Source: Basidiobolus meristosporus CBS 931.73
Lineage: Eukaryota; Basidiobolomycota; Basidiobolomycetes; Basidiobolales; Basidiobolaceae
Assembly: GCA_002104905.1 (NCBI GenBank)
Contig: MCFE01000126.1
Coordinates: 1-64,000 of the forward strand
Direction of reading: 5' to 3'
DNA length: 64,000 bases
Of the stretch, positions 53,524 to 64,000 are shown piece by piece. A model generated the notes under the pieces. It was not told the origin of the DNA, did not search any database, and saw only the letters and a list, made by a program, of their open reading frames with translations. Each line of letters begins with the position of its first letter. Position 1 is the stretch's first letter. Both the position numbers and the translations under genes were made by a program.

Positions 53524-54879
53524 ATGAGGGATGTAAGATCCGTGGTCGTCTATATCGTGATAGCAGTGTGGTCCCTACAGTCGCTGGTCACCTCAGCGCT
53601 ATATTGGCATCGACGCGAAAAAGATTGTATTAAATATCGTTCGCCCGGATTCACTGTAATCGCCGCCCTAACAGCGTACATCTTGGTTTGTATAACCGTT
53701 CTCCCTTGGGCGGAGGATGGCTTAATACCATGCTTCATTCGCCTCTGGATCGCAAGTTTGGCCTATCCGGTCATGTATTTATCAGCCACGGCACGCGCGC
53801 TTCGACTACTGTGCTTTTACCGGATCAGCGAAGCCAAGCTGGCTACTCAGACCTCCAGCTCAATCTCTAGTAGAAACTCCCAAACAATCACCATCACCCA
53901 CGTAACGAAAAAGCCCTCTAGCCAGCTCTCGGTCATCGAATCCCCCAATCCCCTGTATCACGAAACGCTGGCCAACAACTGGTACTATCAGAATCGCCGG
54001 CTGTTCTCCGTGACCTTCTTCGCTCAAATCTGCTGTGCCATTGTATTTATTCATATTGTAGTTTTAATCATTATTCAGTACTATACGAGAAAGTTCTCCA
54101 TCAAGCCGACAGTTGCCAAGGACAACTGCTCCGTAGGCTGGGAATGGCTCCCACACAGGCTTTACATAGTGGTGTACGCAGTGGCGGTCAGCCCGTTCAT
54201 ACTGCTGAAGCTCCGGGGAATCCATGACGCCTATGGGATTCGGGAGGAGTTGATAGCACTGACCATCACCAACAGTGTCTTTGATCTGGTGTTTCTGATT
54301 CTATTCGCACTGAACGCATTTGGTGGGCTCAATCCGGATTTTTACGGGCTGCTCTTGGTGATAGTCCCCATCTCGCTGATTCACTGTTTTCTCATCATTC
54401 GACCGCTCTGCGAATCCTATGGGATCTACTTCACCCGGCTTGCAGTGAAACGAAACCGGCTGCATAAGAACCTCCAGTTCACTCCGGAGTGCTTCGAAAG
54501 GATTCTTCAGGACCCGGTGCTGATGGAGCAGTTCAAGTCGTTTGCCGCCAAGGACTTCACGGTGGAGAACGTTCTTTTCTTCGAGCGCTGCCAGGCGATC
54601 TCTCGGAGGAGGGAGTCGGACCCGGCGTGGACGCAGCAGCAGCTCCGCGAGACCTATACCATCTTTATCGAGCCCGATGCCGAGCTGATGGTCAACCTGG
54701 ATGCGGAGACCTTCTTGAGAATCCGGACGGACGTTAGCCTGGAGAAATTCCAACCTGACATGTACACCCAGGCCCAGGCCGAGATCAAAGAGCTGATGTT
54801 TCACAACACGTTCCCAAGATTCCTCGAGTCTGTCAAGTACAACAATTCTCATTGGGTGACCGATTCGTGCATGGCATAA
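53524..54879 (+). CDS. seven-transmembrane protein with C-terminal RGS domain
   Basis: 451 residues, intronless. Hydrophobic segments at about 5-26, 43-62, 70-98, 162-187, 210-230, 250-268 and 274-295 give seven predicted membrane passes. A cytoplasmic Ser/Thr-rich loop (about 108-150) lies between TM3 and TM4. Residues about 320-440 look like an RGS domain: FERILQDPVLMEQFKSFAAKDFTVENVLFFERC opening helices and a RETYTIFIEPDAELMVNLD middle. The domain ends in HNTFPRFLES. RGS domains accelerate GTP hydrolysis by G-alpha subunits. The 7TM-RGS layout is known from plant RGS1 and fungal GprK-type receptors, so a nutrient or signal receptor that damps heterotrimeric G-protein signalling is likely. 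Ligand unknown. Confidence 0.82.
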   Translation: MRDVRSVVVYIVIAVWSLQSLVTSALYWHRREKDCIKYRSPGFTVIAALTAYILVCITVLPWAEDGLIPCFIRLWIASLAYPVMYLSATARALRLLCFYRISEAKLATQTSSSISSRNSQTITITHVTKKPSSQLSVIESPNPLYHETLANNWYYQNRRLFSVTFFAQICCAIVFIHIVVLIIIQYYTRKFSIKPTVAKDNCSVGWEWLPHRLYIVVYAVAVSPFILLKLRGIHDAYGIREELIALTITNSVFDLVFLILFALNAFGGLNPDFYGLLLVIVPISLIHCFLIIRPLCESYGIYFTRLAVKRNRLHKNLQFTPECFERILQDPVLMEQFKSFAAKDFTVENVLFFERCQAISRRRESDPAWTQQQLRETYTIFIEPDAELMVNLDAETFLRIRTDVSLEKFQPDMYTQAQAEIKELMFHNTFPRFLESVKYNNSHWVTDSCMA

Positions 54880-55208
54880 TCTATGCGCCTACCATAGAAT
54901 TCTCTAATACCATGTCCCCACTGCCACTCCCACTGCCACTGCCACTGCCATTAGACCCATCCCGCCATTTACCATTTTACCATTCGGCCATTTTGTTCCC
55001 CTGTCCCTAGACCTCCGTAGCCAAAAGAATAAACCCGCCAACAGGAATGCCCACATAGCGTCGGGTGAAACTTCCTGCATCCCTCCAGCTCAGCGTCCCG
55101 GTGCACATGTTTTGCTGGTCAACACGGGCTCATCCACCAGCACCAATCAGATCCACTTGGCCAATAAATCCCATTGAAATCCATTTTTCGCTTCATGTGC
55201 GATGCAGA
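54880..55208. other. intergenic, promoter of ArgRS-like gene
   Basis: Contains a CCACTG/CCACTC hexamer repeat (54917-54949) and C-rich sequence. No gene is recognised. Confidence 0.4.
54917..54950 (+). repeat. CCACTG hexanucleotide microsatellite
   Basis: About six units of CCACTG with one CCACTC variant in the intergenic region after the RGS gene stop. Confidence 0.65.
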
Positions 55209-56686
55209 ATGTCTTGGCGGTTTTATCACACCGAGATCAGCCAGATATTGTGTTCTGGCCTAGGGCTGGTCGAGGCGCAGGTGGTGGAGCTTTTGGAGCT
55301 GACCAAGCTGCGAGACGTCCCCCGCTACGGGGAGTTGCAGTGCTCGGTGGACAGGTTGCTGCGCGTCGCTAAGTTGCCGAGGGAGGAGTTGCTCACTCAG
55401 CTTGAGGATATGGTAATTCCACTACGGAGGTCCTGTTCTCTTCTTTCGATCCCCGCCCCCATGCTTACCTTATCTCCTTAAAAACAGTTCCAGGATAGCC
55501 ACTACGAGATGGTGAAAAGCGCCAGGTTGATCTCGTTCCGGATCCACCGAGAAGCCCTGATCTCCAGCACCCTCGGCGGGTTTCTCACCGACAGTGCTTC
55601 CTTCTACCAGGTGAAAGGGGCTGTTCCGCAACGGGTTGGCCTATGGAACAGTGACCCCGACCATTGGCGAGGGGAAGCTTTGGAAACGTTCGTTCGGGCG
55701 ATCCACGAACATTTAGGGTTTCAAGTGCAGCCCATAGCCCGGGTTCTTGGAGAGGTCGAGGGCGAACTGGCCGAACGTCTCGATCTCGAGGAGGAGAAGC
55801 TGCGAGTGAATGGACAGCCTACCAGACTCGGCCGCGAGCTGGCTGCGTTTCGTGCTCAGCTGGGAAAAGTGGACAAGATCCTCTACGTCGGAGAAGACCA
55901 TTTGAAACAGCACGTGTACCAACTGGGCCAACTGATGAACCGACTTGGGGAGGAGGCGCCCGACATCCAACACGTCCCCTACGGCCCGCTCACCAAGCCA
56001 GCGCTGGAGAAAGAGGCGATCCTCGCGAGCGGTCGTTTGGGGATGCAGGCGTTGATGAAGGAGAGTGAAAACCGATACGCCGATCTGATGGATACCTCGG
56101 TGAAGGTCGACGATACTCGGGAGATCAGTCTGTTGGAGTGGATTAGCGAAGTGCTCGCCGAGACGAACTGGCTGGTTCAGCTGCTGCAGCTACGTCGACA
56201 AAAGCCCTGTAAATTCGACGCCGCCCGGATGTTGGATGCAAAAGGGCATTCCGGTGTCTACCTCCAATACACCCATGCCCGTATCTCTGGGTAGGTGGCT
56301 GTCTGAACTCACGATCCTATCCAACCCACCCATCTGTTCTAACCATCTCCAACTTTTCACTTAGTGTCGAACGCAAGTCCGACATCCATCTGAACCGGGG
56401 ATGCTCCCTCGACTGCCTGGTGGAGCCGGAGGCCCGTCAGTTGACCTGGCTTTTGGCAACCTTCTCGTGGCACGTGGAGCAGAGTTACACCACTCTTGAG
56501 CCCTGCCTTCTGATCCATTACCTGTTCTTGGTGGGGATCGCGGTCTCGAACGGACTCTCCGCGCTACGGGTCAAGAACATCGACCCCACCAAGGCCGAGC
56601 CTCGATGGGTGCTCTTCTGGTGCGCGCGGGAGGTGCTGCGCAAGGGATTCCAGTTGATCGGGATCCAAGGATTGGACAAAATGTGA
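55209..56686 (+). CDS. arginyl-tRNA-synthetase-like protein with degenerate active site (DALR domain)
   Basis: Three exons: 55209-55412, 55488-56290 and 56365-56686, with GT-AG introns of 75 and 74 bases. Reading frames join cleanly and give 442 residues. The C-terminal half resembles class I arginyl-tRNA synthetase: GHSGVYLQYTHARISGVERK corresponds to the conserved GxxxxYLQYAHxR region. A DALR-type helical anticodon-binding domain follows, ending GFQLIGIQGLDKM, like ArgRS C-termini. The catalytic part is shortened. Where ArgRS has its HIGH-type motif before STxxGGF, this protein reads HREA (about 88-91), and no KMSKS-like loop is seen. It is therefore probably a non-catalytic paralogue, comparable in logic to animal DALRD3 (a tRNA-Arg-binding cofactor for m3C methylation). 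True orthology is unproven. Confidence 0.65.
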
Positions 56687-57780
56687 GCCTCGCCGGTCCT
56701 CGCGGTCACCGCTTCTCCTTCACCCCTCTCCTCCTGTGGTTGCGGTACACCCATCCACCTACCATGTATACCTCCATCGCCTGCCCTCCCTACCCGACTA
56801 GATATGGGCATCGAACCCACCATCAATTAAATCACGGTCATCAGACCACAACCATTCCCATTCCCATTCTCTTGCTCCCAGTGGTAGTGGCTATCAGCTC
56901 CACATCGAATACAACTGCTGCCCTGTGTCTTGACGTCGCGGCATCGTGGTGCCAGGGGTAATCTTCCACCGCGAGAGCAGCCGGTCTTGGTAGTTGACCC
57001 GAATCGTTTGGGTTGGGTTGTTGCGGTGGTTCCTCAGAGATATGGATACCCTGAGCGGGAGGGGCAGAAGGTGAGAAGCCGGGGTTGTCCAGGAGCCAAC
57101 CGCTATCCCGGGATTCTCCATCGAGGTCCATTTGGGGACTTGAAAGAAACTAGAGCTACCTTTCGGGGGTCCGAGTCCTGCCCACATCGTTGCCACCTGC
57201 AGTGGCCAACGTGACTTCCCGCCTGCAGACCCGCCGGATTCCGGTCATGAACCCGGTATGGATAGGCCTGGTAGGTCGGACAATGGGTTCCAAAGGCCGA
57301 ATTAGGCTCCAGGCCTATTTGGAGATCATGTCAATCCCAAGAAATCCCCACAAGGCGATGGTTCCCGCATCCATCACGGCAGTAGGTCGGTAACGAAGCG
57401 TCTACTCCCTCCCCCAACAAAATCATGTTTCTTGTGGACTGGAGCAGTCGGATCCAGAACTGCGAGGGCCAAGCCCAGGATCTCTGGAATGCCGGTGGTG
57501 GACGTATCCTTTCCCCACTCTGGATCAGCCACCACAAAATGCTACTAACAGCCATCTTGTGCTCCGCTCCGGTACTCGGAAATCCTCAGCTTTCTGGTAA
57601 ATCCATGGTTCTAACGAAGTGTAAAATCAGGGGCGGGGTTAATGTCTGACCAATGAAGCGAGGGTATAGTCTAGTCATACATGCCATTCGATGCGAGATT
57701 GTCGTTTTCAACTCTACCTACAACGGCTTGAAGGAGCTTTAAAGGCTAGGTAGATGGAATCTTCATCGCAGACCAGTTAA
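56687..57780. other. GC-richer region, no gene confidently seen
   Basis: Composition is gene-like, and minus-strand frames 57555-57331, 57196-56894 and 57131-56841 are open. They could be exons of one unrecognised gene, but I found no convincing splice joins, signal peptide or domain and leave it uncalled. Confidence 0.3.
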
Positions 57781-58775
57781 TCAGCTAATTCCGACCAACA
57801 GATGTTTTTATCGCCATTTAGTTGCATCTGCCGTATTGGGAGATGCCGGAATGAACCAGCCATTTGGGCCGATTTGTTTGGAATGGTCAGATGATATCTT
57901 CGAGTGTGTGGTTAAATTAAATGAATGGTAATCTCCCCCAGTATCTGCTGGCACAATTTGCATTCCATTGTGGTCAATGGATTGGGTTGGACAGGTCATA
58001 TAGCCTTGCTTCTTGAAGTGTACACCAGGCCTGTATTTGCACAGTAAGGTTGCGAAGTGATCCCCACCAATCTAGACACACTCAGTAAGTAGTCAAACCC
58101 AGGCTTGTGTGGCAGGCTCTAGTCAACACTCCCTTTACTGAATAGTCTACCAAATGGCCCAATTTTAGGTCACCACCTTAATACTGACATGTACAGCCAT
58201 GGCCTGCTGTGTTGATGCTGAGCAAGGTGACCAAGGTATGATCATCTGCCCAGGCCAAGTAGCGCTTAATACATCATGTAACATGGCATTATGCTGGGTC
58301 ATACTGGTGAAAGGCTATCCTGTTTTGTCAGTGATAAAATTGTTTCATGTTCAGATTCACAAGCAGTGGCATGGAGTCGTCTATAGCTATCAAATAACTT
58401 CAGATATCAAGATGCACTTTACAGTGGGTGAATATCATGACCGTTATATCTAGGCAAGCCTCCATTGCAGTGTAGCATTTAAAGATAATGGAAATGATAG
58501 AACAAACCAGTGAGTTATTTGGCCTTTGCTAGATTGTTACAGATTCTATATTTACACCTCAGTACTCCATCACCTTTGCCACATAGATCATAGCTTAGAG
58601 ACCTTACTGTTTCCTGCCCATATATCTTGCTTTGATTTGCCTAGAATACTCTCACAAGATTGATATGTGCCCTGCATAAGTGAATTTGAATTACTGCCCA
58701 AGAGCTTCCAATCTTAATACACATGTTGATTGTGCTGCAATTATTAAGCTGTCACCTAAATTTTCATGCTAACTT
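57781..58775. other. AT-rich region, no gene seen
   Basis: Start of the right-hand AT-rich, repeat-derived compartment. Only short open frames without features are present. Confidence 0.3.
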
Positions 58776-58779
58776 GGTC

Positions 58780-59120
58780 ACATATATCTTATTCTGTAAT
58801 CAGCATTCTTATCTTGATTTATTTAGAGTATTTTCACCAATTTATCAGGCACCCAGATTATGACCATTCTCAGAATTGTCTAAAAGACCCCGAGCCTTGT
58901 GCACATACTCTCAGAACCTTCCTGAGCAAACTCTACATGTCCTTTGCCTTAAATCATTGCAAGTTTACACACCATAATACTGATCAATATATCTACAAGT
59001 GAATAACATGTTAATCCTCTAGTTCTCCACATTGCTCCAATAGTCCTTGGAAGATTGCAACAGGTTATTAGCCCCAGGCTTGCTGTCCTCTTGGTGTCTA
59101 CTTTGCTTTTGATTTACTTC
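58780..59120 (+). mobile_element. copia-family LTR relic
   Basis: Matches 42776-43135 and the reverse complement of 6190-6545. Its 3' part (59040-59100) aligns with 61765-61825, where the LTR end runs into the gag start (AGCCCCAAGCTGTC-like words). Decayed. Confidence 0.5.
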
Positions 59121-60230
59121 TGCTAGTCTGGAGAAAGACTTTCCACACTATTGTTCTGCATAATGTTAAAGATGACTACTGCTGCTAAAGGACTATGTTT
59201 ATGAGGATATAGCTATGGAGAAGAAGACATTGCCTTCAAAAGGTGCTCTTGGTAGCTACTCAAATTAGTTATGAAGATGAGTCTAGCAAACTGGCATCTG
59301 AACATGTCAAGAAAAGTAGAATGTTGGTGCTCTACCACTACTGAGGAAGATTGTGTATTTCAGCAATTGAGGGTCCAGATCTTTTATGAAATATATTGAT
59401 ATGTGCATTTATATGGCCCAAGTTGACTGCTAAACACGCTTTTTGGATAGGATATTATTCTGAATTGCAAAAAATAGATCACTCTTGAATTATTAAGGGA
59501 GGAGGATTTTACCAAAATCTGTTGCCATACAACATTAGGTTGAGAATACAAATACTGGAGTTATCAACTACTATTCTGGACTACCCACTGATGGAAGAAG
59601 ATCTAAGAGACAAGCTCCCTGAATTGTAAGGATCCTGATAATATGTAATACTTATTTATTCACAAGGAGTATATAAATATATTGCATGGTTGATTGGAAG
59701 AATGCTATAATTGTAGCAAGTGTTTGGACACTGAAACCAGTATACAAGGAGCTAAAAGTGCAGCTGCAGGACATACTACCATTGTGTTCAAGTCCAAAAA
59801 CAATTGGAGAAGGTATTATACAAATTTAGCAAAATCAACATAAGAAAATTCTACCACCAGCCAAAAAAAGGAAGGAAAGTGATTGCAAGTCTGATTGGAG
59901 TATATAACCTAGCAAGAGCTGACCAGCATAAAAAAAGAGCCACCCAGAAGATAACATTGTATTCTATACTTGTTATATGTACATCACTTACAACAGTGGG
60001 AAAACACACTTGGTGGTATTCAATATCATGGGTCACATCTGAAGAATTGTGACTGGTCAAGTCATGGCCAAGCTCTGCTGCTCAAAATGCTGATATATTG
60101 GAGTCTGATGCCAAAGTACTGATGAAGTTAGCTTTCAAATGCAGTGAATTTGATCAAATTTGGTCAACTCTATCAATGGTGATGGCTGATATAAGTGAAT
60201 GCCAATTTTCATTACCACATGAAAAGTAAT
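59121..60230. other. AT-rich, probably decayed transposon, no gene seen
   Basis: Follows the LTR relic in the position gag would occupy. Only short frames remain (for example 59804-60052, lysine-rich) with no recognisable motif. Confidence 0.3.
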
Positions 60231-60234
60231 GATG

Positions 60235-60360
60235 ATCATCCTGTCAAAAGGCAATAACAAAATTTAAATCTTGCAACAAAGAGGTATTGATCCAGCCAGG
60301 ACACCATGCAAAGGCTATCAAAATTGTACCCCAGATTTCACAAAAACATATCAAGATTTT
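60235..60360 (-). mobile_element. fragment of the same dispersed repeat (LTR part)
   Basis: The reverse complement aligns with 6430-6545. Shared words include GGTGTCCTGG, ATCAATACCT and TTGTGAAATnTGnGGTACAA. Confidence 0.5.
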
Positions 60361-61500
60361 TCATCACAACAAACATAATTAGCTTTTAATTGGTTCTCTG
60401 CCAATCCTCTCACTTTCATATCCCAGACAATTATTCACCTCCTGCATCTGTATAAATAGATTGACTGTTGCCTCCATTTACCACTCCTTACTTCCTGACT
60501 CAACCAATGCTCTTACTTTTATTGCATACAAATTGATTTATTTCCTTTCAATCTTCAGTTATAATGTGTTTACCAGTGGTACTGACCTATAAAAGTACCT
60601 ATACTCAGCACTAACATTAAGCCTAACCCTACACACAGCAAGTAACTCCATAAAAATTTACCACTCAGTAAGTATTTCTGCTGTAGGCCCTTTTTCCATG
60701 ATTATGGCAGGAACTCTATAGCCTCATGTCATTGTTCATTCACTGGCTCCCATATTTCCTGGTCTTTGGCTACTACTGCAAGGTCTAACACTTTATATGC
60801 CAGCCTTTGCAATAGATACTTGCAATAATCAAGTACATTTTCTTGAGCACTGTTCTGAAGAGGTTCTGCAGCCTCTAGGTTTGCCTATTAATGTTCCAAA
60901 ATCCCACTGTAGGCATTGTGATAGTATTTTAAGCTCTGGATGTTTTTGCTTTGTCTGTCAGTGGGATCTCCACTCTGTCTACAATGGAGGATATAGAGGC
61001 TGAGGTAGACAAATTAGGTTTCTCTGCATACACATCTACCTCACTGGAGTGTAGCTCAACTGGTTGCAGTTCCAACTCTTGTAAAAACAGCTGTTTTCTT
61101 GTTTGTAATTCTTCTTGGCTATGATGAAATTCCATCTGTTCTGGGCTTATGGTGTCAATTGGCAAGAACGGCAGCTTTTTTCTCATGCTTCCCTGTCTCT
61201 GGCTTGGGTAGACTTTTTCCCCTTTACCTTTTCCTTTATCACTGCCAGGTCTTTCGCTGCTACTTTGTCTGAGTGCTTCTTGTATCCTAAAAAAAATCAG
61301 AAAAGGCCACCATCATAATATCAGCTGAACTGCTAGTAATCTTACTTCAAGTGGGGGATAACATATGCAATAAGGTAAGCAGGTGTGATAGTCAACCAGC
61401 TTATGGGATAGTACTGATCAGGTAAGCCAAATGGGATAAAACTAAAATAAGTGTAGTAGAGAAATAGGGAAGTAGAAAATATGGGAATGAGCACATCTGT
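60361..61500. other. AT-rich region, no gene supported
   Basis: Includes a TAAGCCTAACCCTA telomere-like word near 60620. The minus-strand frame 61186-60929 is Glu/Ser-rich with no family signature. Confidence 0.3.
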
Positions 61501-61504
61501 CAGT

Positions 61505-61712
61505 GGGTGTCACTGTCACCCCACTACAGTGCTGGATTTTCTTAATTCTTCATCCAGGAGCCTTCCATACATGAAATTTAAGGTCAAATCTGCAGTTCTG
61601 GACTCTAGGGCTGATACAAGGTCCTGAAACTTGTCTGTCAGGCTATTCAGGATGGTAACTATCATATCCTCATCAGTTGTTGGTACACTCACAGATTCCA
61701 TTTCATCTACCT
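61505..61712 (-). mobile_element. inverted copia gag fragment
   Basis: On the minus strand this encodes a gag piece (DEMESVSVPTTDEDMIVT, then NSLTDKFQDLVSALESRTADLT, then RLLDEEL). It is homologous to 62218-62385 of the plus-strand element. It is cut off at about 61712, where the LTR-like end of the next element starts. This suggests nested or head-to-head insertion. Confidence 0.65.
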
Positions 61713-64000
61713 AAATCATCAAGTAAAACCACCTAATCTACTTGTACTCCCAATCACTTCCAATATCACCAAGACTCTTACAGGAGACTATGAGCCCCAA
61801 GCTGTCACTCTCTGCAATGTCTGCTACTGCTATTACTGGAGCTTTTCCCTCAGCTGAAAATTTGGATGGATCTAACTATCAAGTGTGGAAGGTGAAGTTG
61901 ATGATGTGACCAAAAGAAAGAGACCTTTGGGATGTTGTCATGAGAGAAGAATGTCCTCCTAAGAATGTGGTAGAGGAAGCATTAAAGTAGCAGAAGAAAG
62001 AACAAAATGCCTTTAACTGCATTTGTCTTCATGTCAAAGACTAATTACTATTTCAATGCTCAAGAGCAAGAACCACAAAGAGGGCCTGGAAGGCATTAGA
62101 AGGCACATACTGGTCATGTACAGCTGTTAAGAAGATGTATCTTAGACAAGAATTCTTTACTACAAATATGCAGTTAGGACAAGAAATGAGAAATCTAATT
62201 GACAGAATTACCCTGCTGGTGGATGAAATGGAATCTGTGGGCATACCACCCACTGATGAGGATGAAATAGTTACCACCCTGAACAGCCTGACAGATGAGT
62301 TTCAGAGCCTTGTATCAGCCCCACAGTCCAGAACTGAAGATTTGACCTTAATTCATGTATAAAGAAGGCTCCTGGATGAAGAATACAGAGAATCCAGCAC
62401 CAATAAGAGGGAAGAAGAAAGTGTTTTATAAGCATTGATAACCAACAAAGGAGGTACTCAAGACCCATCAAAGGCATCAGCAACCTGTTGTACAACTACT
62501 GCAAATGGAAAGGAACACATTAGACTGGTGCTTCAAAAAAAGAGACAATCAGCAAAAGAAGCCTCATGATGGAAATGCTGCACATAAAGAAGTAGACTAT
62601 TCATATCTGCTCCAAATATGGTCACAAACAAGGCTTATCAGATGTGATTCATTGACTCTGGAGTATCTCAACACTTTACACACCAATTGTAATTTTCATC
62701 CAATATCAAGAAATTCCAATTAAGAAGGTTCTCATGGGTGAAAATATAGCACTTGATGCTGCAGGAGAAGGAACTATCCAAGTAAACCCTAGAAGCAGTG
62801 AAGGAAGCCATGTACCTACCATCAAAGAAGTACTCTATGTACCAGAAATGGCAAAGAACCTACTGCCTCTAAGCAAGGCCACTGCTGGAGGACTCAGCTT
62901 CAGCTTTGACAATTCTGGATGCATGATCACTGATTGAAATGGTATCCATATTGCTCTGGGTATCAGAGATCAGAGTCTATACAAGCTGCCTTGTTTTCCA
63001 TCATATCTTCAGTCATATCTGGAAGCCCATATAAGTAGCTTAAATGAAAAAGCACCAATGCTTGGCACAGTAGACTAGGATGCATCAATATTGATGGTTA
63101 ATACCAATTGATCAAAGATTGGCAAATTTTCAGAGTTAAAATTAATCCCTGAAATAAATTGGAGCACTGTAAAGCCTGCATATATGGGAGAAAGCCAGAA
63201 AACTGTCCATGAGCTTGGGGTAAGTCAAAACTAAGAAAGAACTAGATCTAATTCACTCAGATCTGTGTGGAGCTATGCAATAGTTATCCTGAGATGGGAT
63301 GAAGTATGTAAGCATTTTTGTTATGATTATACAAGATATGTGTGGGTCTACTTCATGGACAGAAAGGAAGCAACTTTGTCCCAGCTCAGGAAGCTCAAAG
63401 CCATGGTGGAGAGAGAAACTGGTGAAGAAATCAACAAAATTTGCGCTGATAATGGTGGAGAGTATGTCTCAAAACTCTACATTCACTTCTGCAAAATCTG
63501 TGGGATGAAGTATAAAACTACTATACCTTACTCCCCACAGCAAAATAAACTGGCAGAGCATGCAAACAGTGCAATAATGAATATGGCAAGATCCATGATT
63601 ATTGTTCAAAAATTATCCTATGATTTTTGGGCAAAATCAGTTGCCACAGCTCTATACCTTAAAACTAGGAGTTATCACTGAATAATTTGGGATTCTACTC
63701 CATTTGAAGTATAACATAGATACAGACCAAGTGCAGAACATCCATGAATATTTGGGTGTACAGCATATGCCAAGCAGCCTCCTGGAGATCAGTCAAAGCT
63801 AAGCCACAAAGTGTAAAATGCATGTTTTTGGGCTACTGCAATGAGGGTAGAGAATACAGACTGTACAGCACCAAAGATAAGAAGCTAATCAGGTCCAGGG
63901 GTGTGTTGCTTGATGAAAATTCAAAACCCTCACTCAAAATGATATTAGATGATGACAAAATCTAATCCTAGGTCAAACAATATTCAGAATTGAAACAGAG
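61712..64000 (+). mobile_element. degenerate Ty1/copia retrotransposon, gag to integrase (runs off window)
   Basis: LTR-like end at 61712-61788. Gag starts at an ATG (61790) with LDGSNYQVWKVKLM, the UBN2-type gag motif, and is interrupted by several in-frame stops before 62400. A protease/pre-integrase part (VLYVPEMAKNLLPLSK) lies at 62734-62937. The integrase core is at about 63240-63681, with HSDLCG (first Asp), CADNGGEY (second Asp) and LAEHAN (Glu). A downstream piece typical of copia integrase C-termini (KCMFLGYCNEGREYRLY, near 63800-63850) lies in another frame. Gene order (integrase before RT) identifies Ty1/copia. RT/RNase H lie beyond the window. Several stops look like C-to-T changes (CGA to TGA, CAG to TAG). 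Inactive. Confidence 0.75.

Noticed and set aside
56805..56845. Possible tRNA 3' half on the minus strand (GGGTTCGATGCCC)
   Set aside because: A T-arm-like hairpin is present, but no matching acceptor, D-arm or anticodon arm could be found upstream.
56841..57555. Possible multi-exon minus-strand gene made of three open frames
   Set aside because: No convincing splice joins or domain. Kept only as a note on composition.
63299..63508. Second frame inside the copia integrase
   Set aside because: Overlaps the real integrase frame 63265-63681, which carries the DNGGEY motif. It is a shadow.

Overview
The window looks like nuclear DNA of an early-diverging fungus. Evidence: short GT-AG introns of 53-113 bp, TATA-box promoters, a 7TM-RGS protein, a ubiquitin-AN1 fusion, a three-KH RNA-binding protein, an intronless tRNA-Arg pair, Ty1/copia and LINE relics, and interstitial TTAGGG-type motifs. 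A Basidiobolus-like (Zoopagomycota) host is my best guess, because that lineage is known for many NRPS genes and bacterial-type acquisitions. The sequence alone does not prove this.

Layout. (1) 1-0.9 kb: a secreted M15-type (peptidoglycan-peptidase-like) protein. (2) 1.3-9.3 kb: an AT-rich desert with four nested LINE 3' ends, telomere-like motifs and a copia LTR/gag relic. (3) 9.4-38.7 kb: one giant nonribosomal peptide synthetase locus of about 29.3 kb, read on + and broken by six frame changes. Its order is AT(FAS1-type)-T / C-A-T / C-A-T-E / C-A-T / C-A-T / C-A-T / C-A-T-E / C-A-T-E-TE. (4) 39.1-41.9 kb: a small spliced membrane protein with a PPxY motif and a tandem pair of secreted CHAP-domain hydrolases, the second copy frameshifted. 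(5) 42.3-44.7 kb: two tRNA-Arg genes in AT-rich DNA with a copia LTR relic. (6) 44.9-46.2 kb: a KH-domain protein. (7) 47.4-52.3 kb: five AN1 zinc-finger genes, one fused to ubiquitin. (8) 53.5-56.7 kb: a 7TM-RGS protein and a catalytically degenerate arginyl-tRNA-synthetase-like protein. (9) 57-64 kb: AT-rich DNA with degenerate copia elements running off the end.

The most unusual item is the NRPS. It begins with an acyltransferase resembling the acetyl-transferase domain of the fungal fatty-acid synthase beta subunit, followed by a carrier domain and a condensation domain. This predicts an N-acylated heptapeptide loaded by a starter-unit transferase rather than by a ligase. Epimerases in modules 2, 6 and 7 predict D-residues there. 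The A1/A5 and A3/A4 pairs predict repeated residues. A thioesterase releases the product. Internally the gene is a mosaic of three near-identical duplicated blocks separated by diverged, AT-richer adenylation segments. This is a record of module duplication, subdomain exchange and probably gene conversion. The secreted bacterial-cell-wall hydrolases on both sides suggest, by inference only, a neighbourhood concerned with bacteria.
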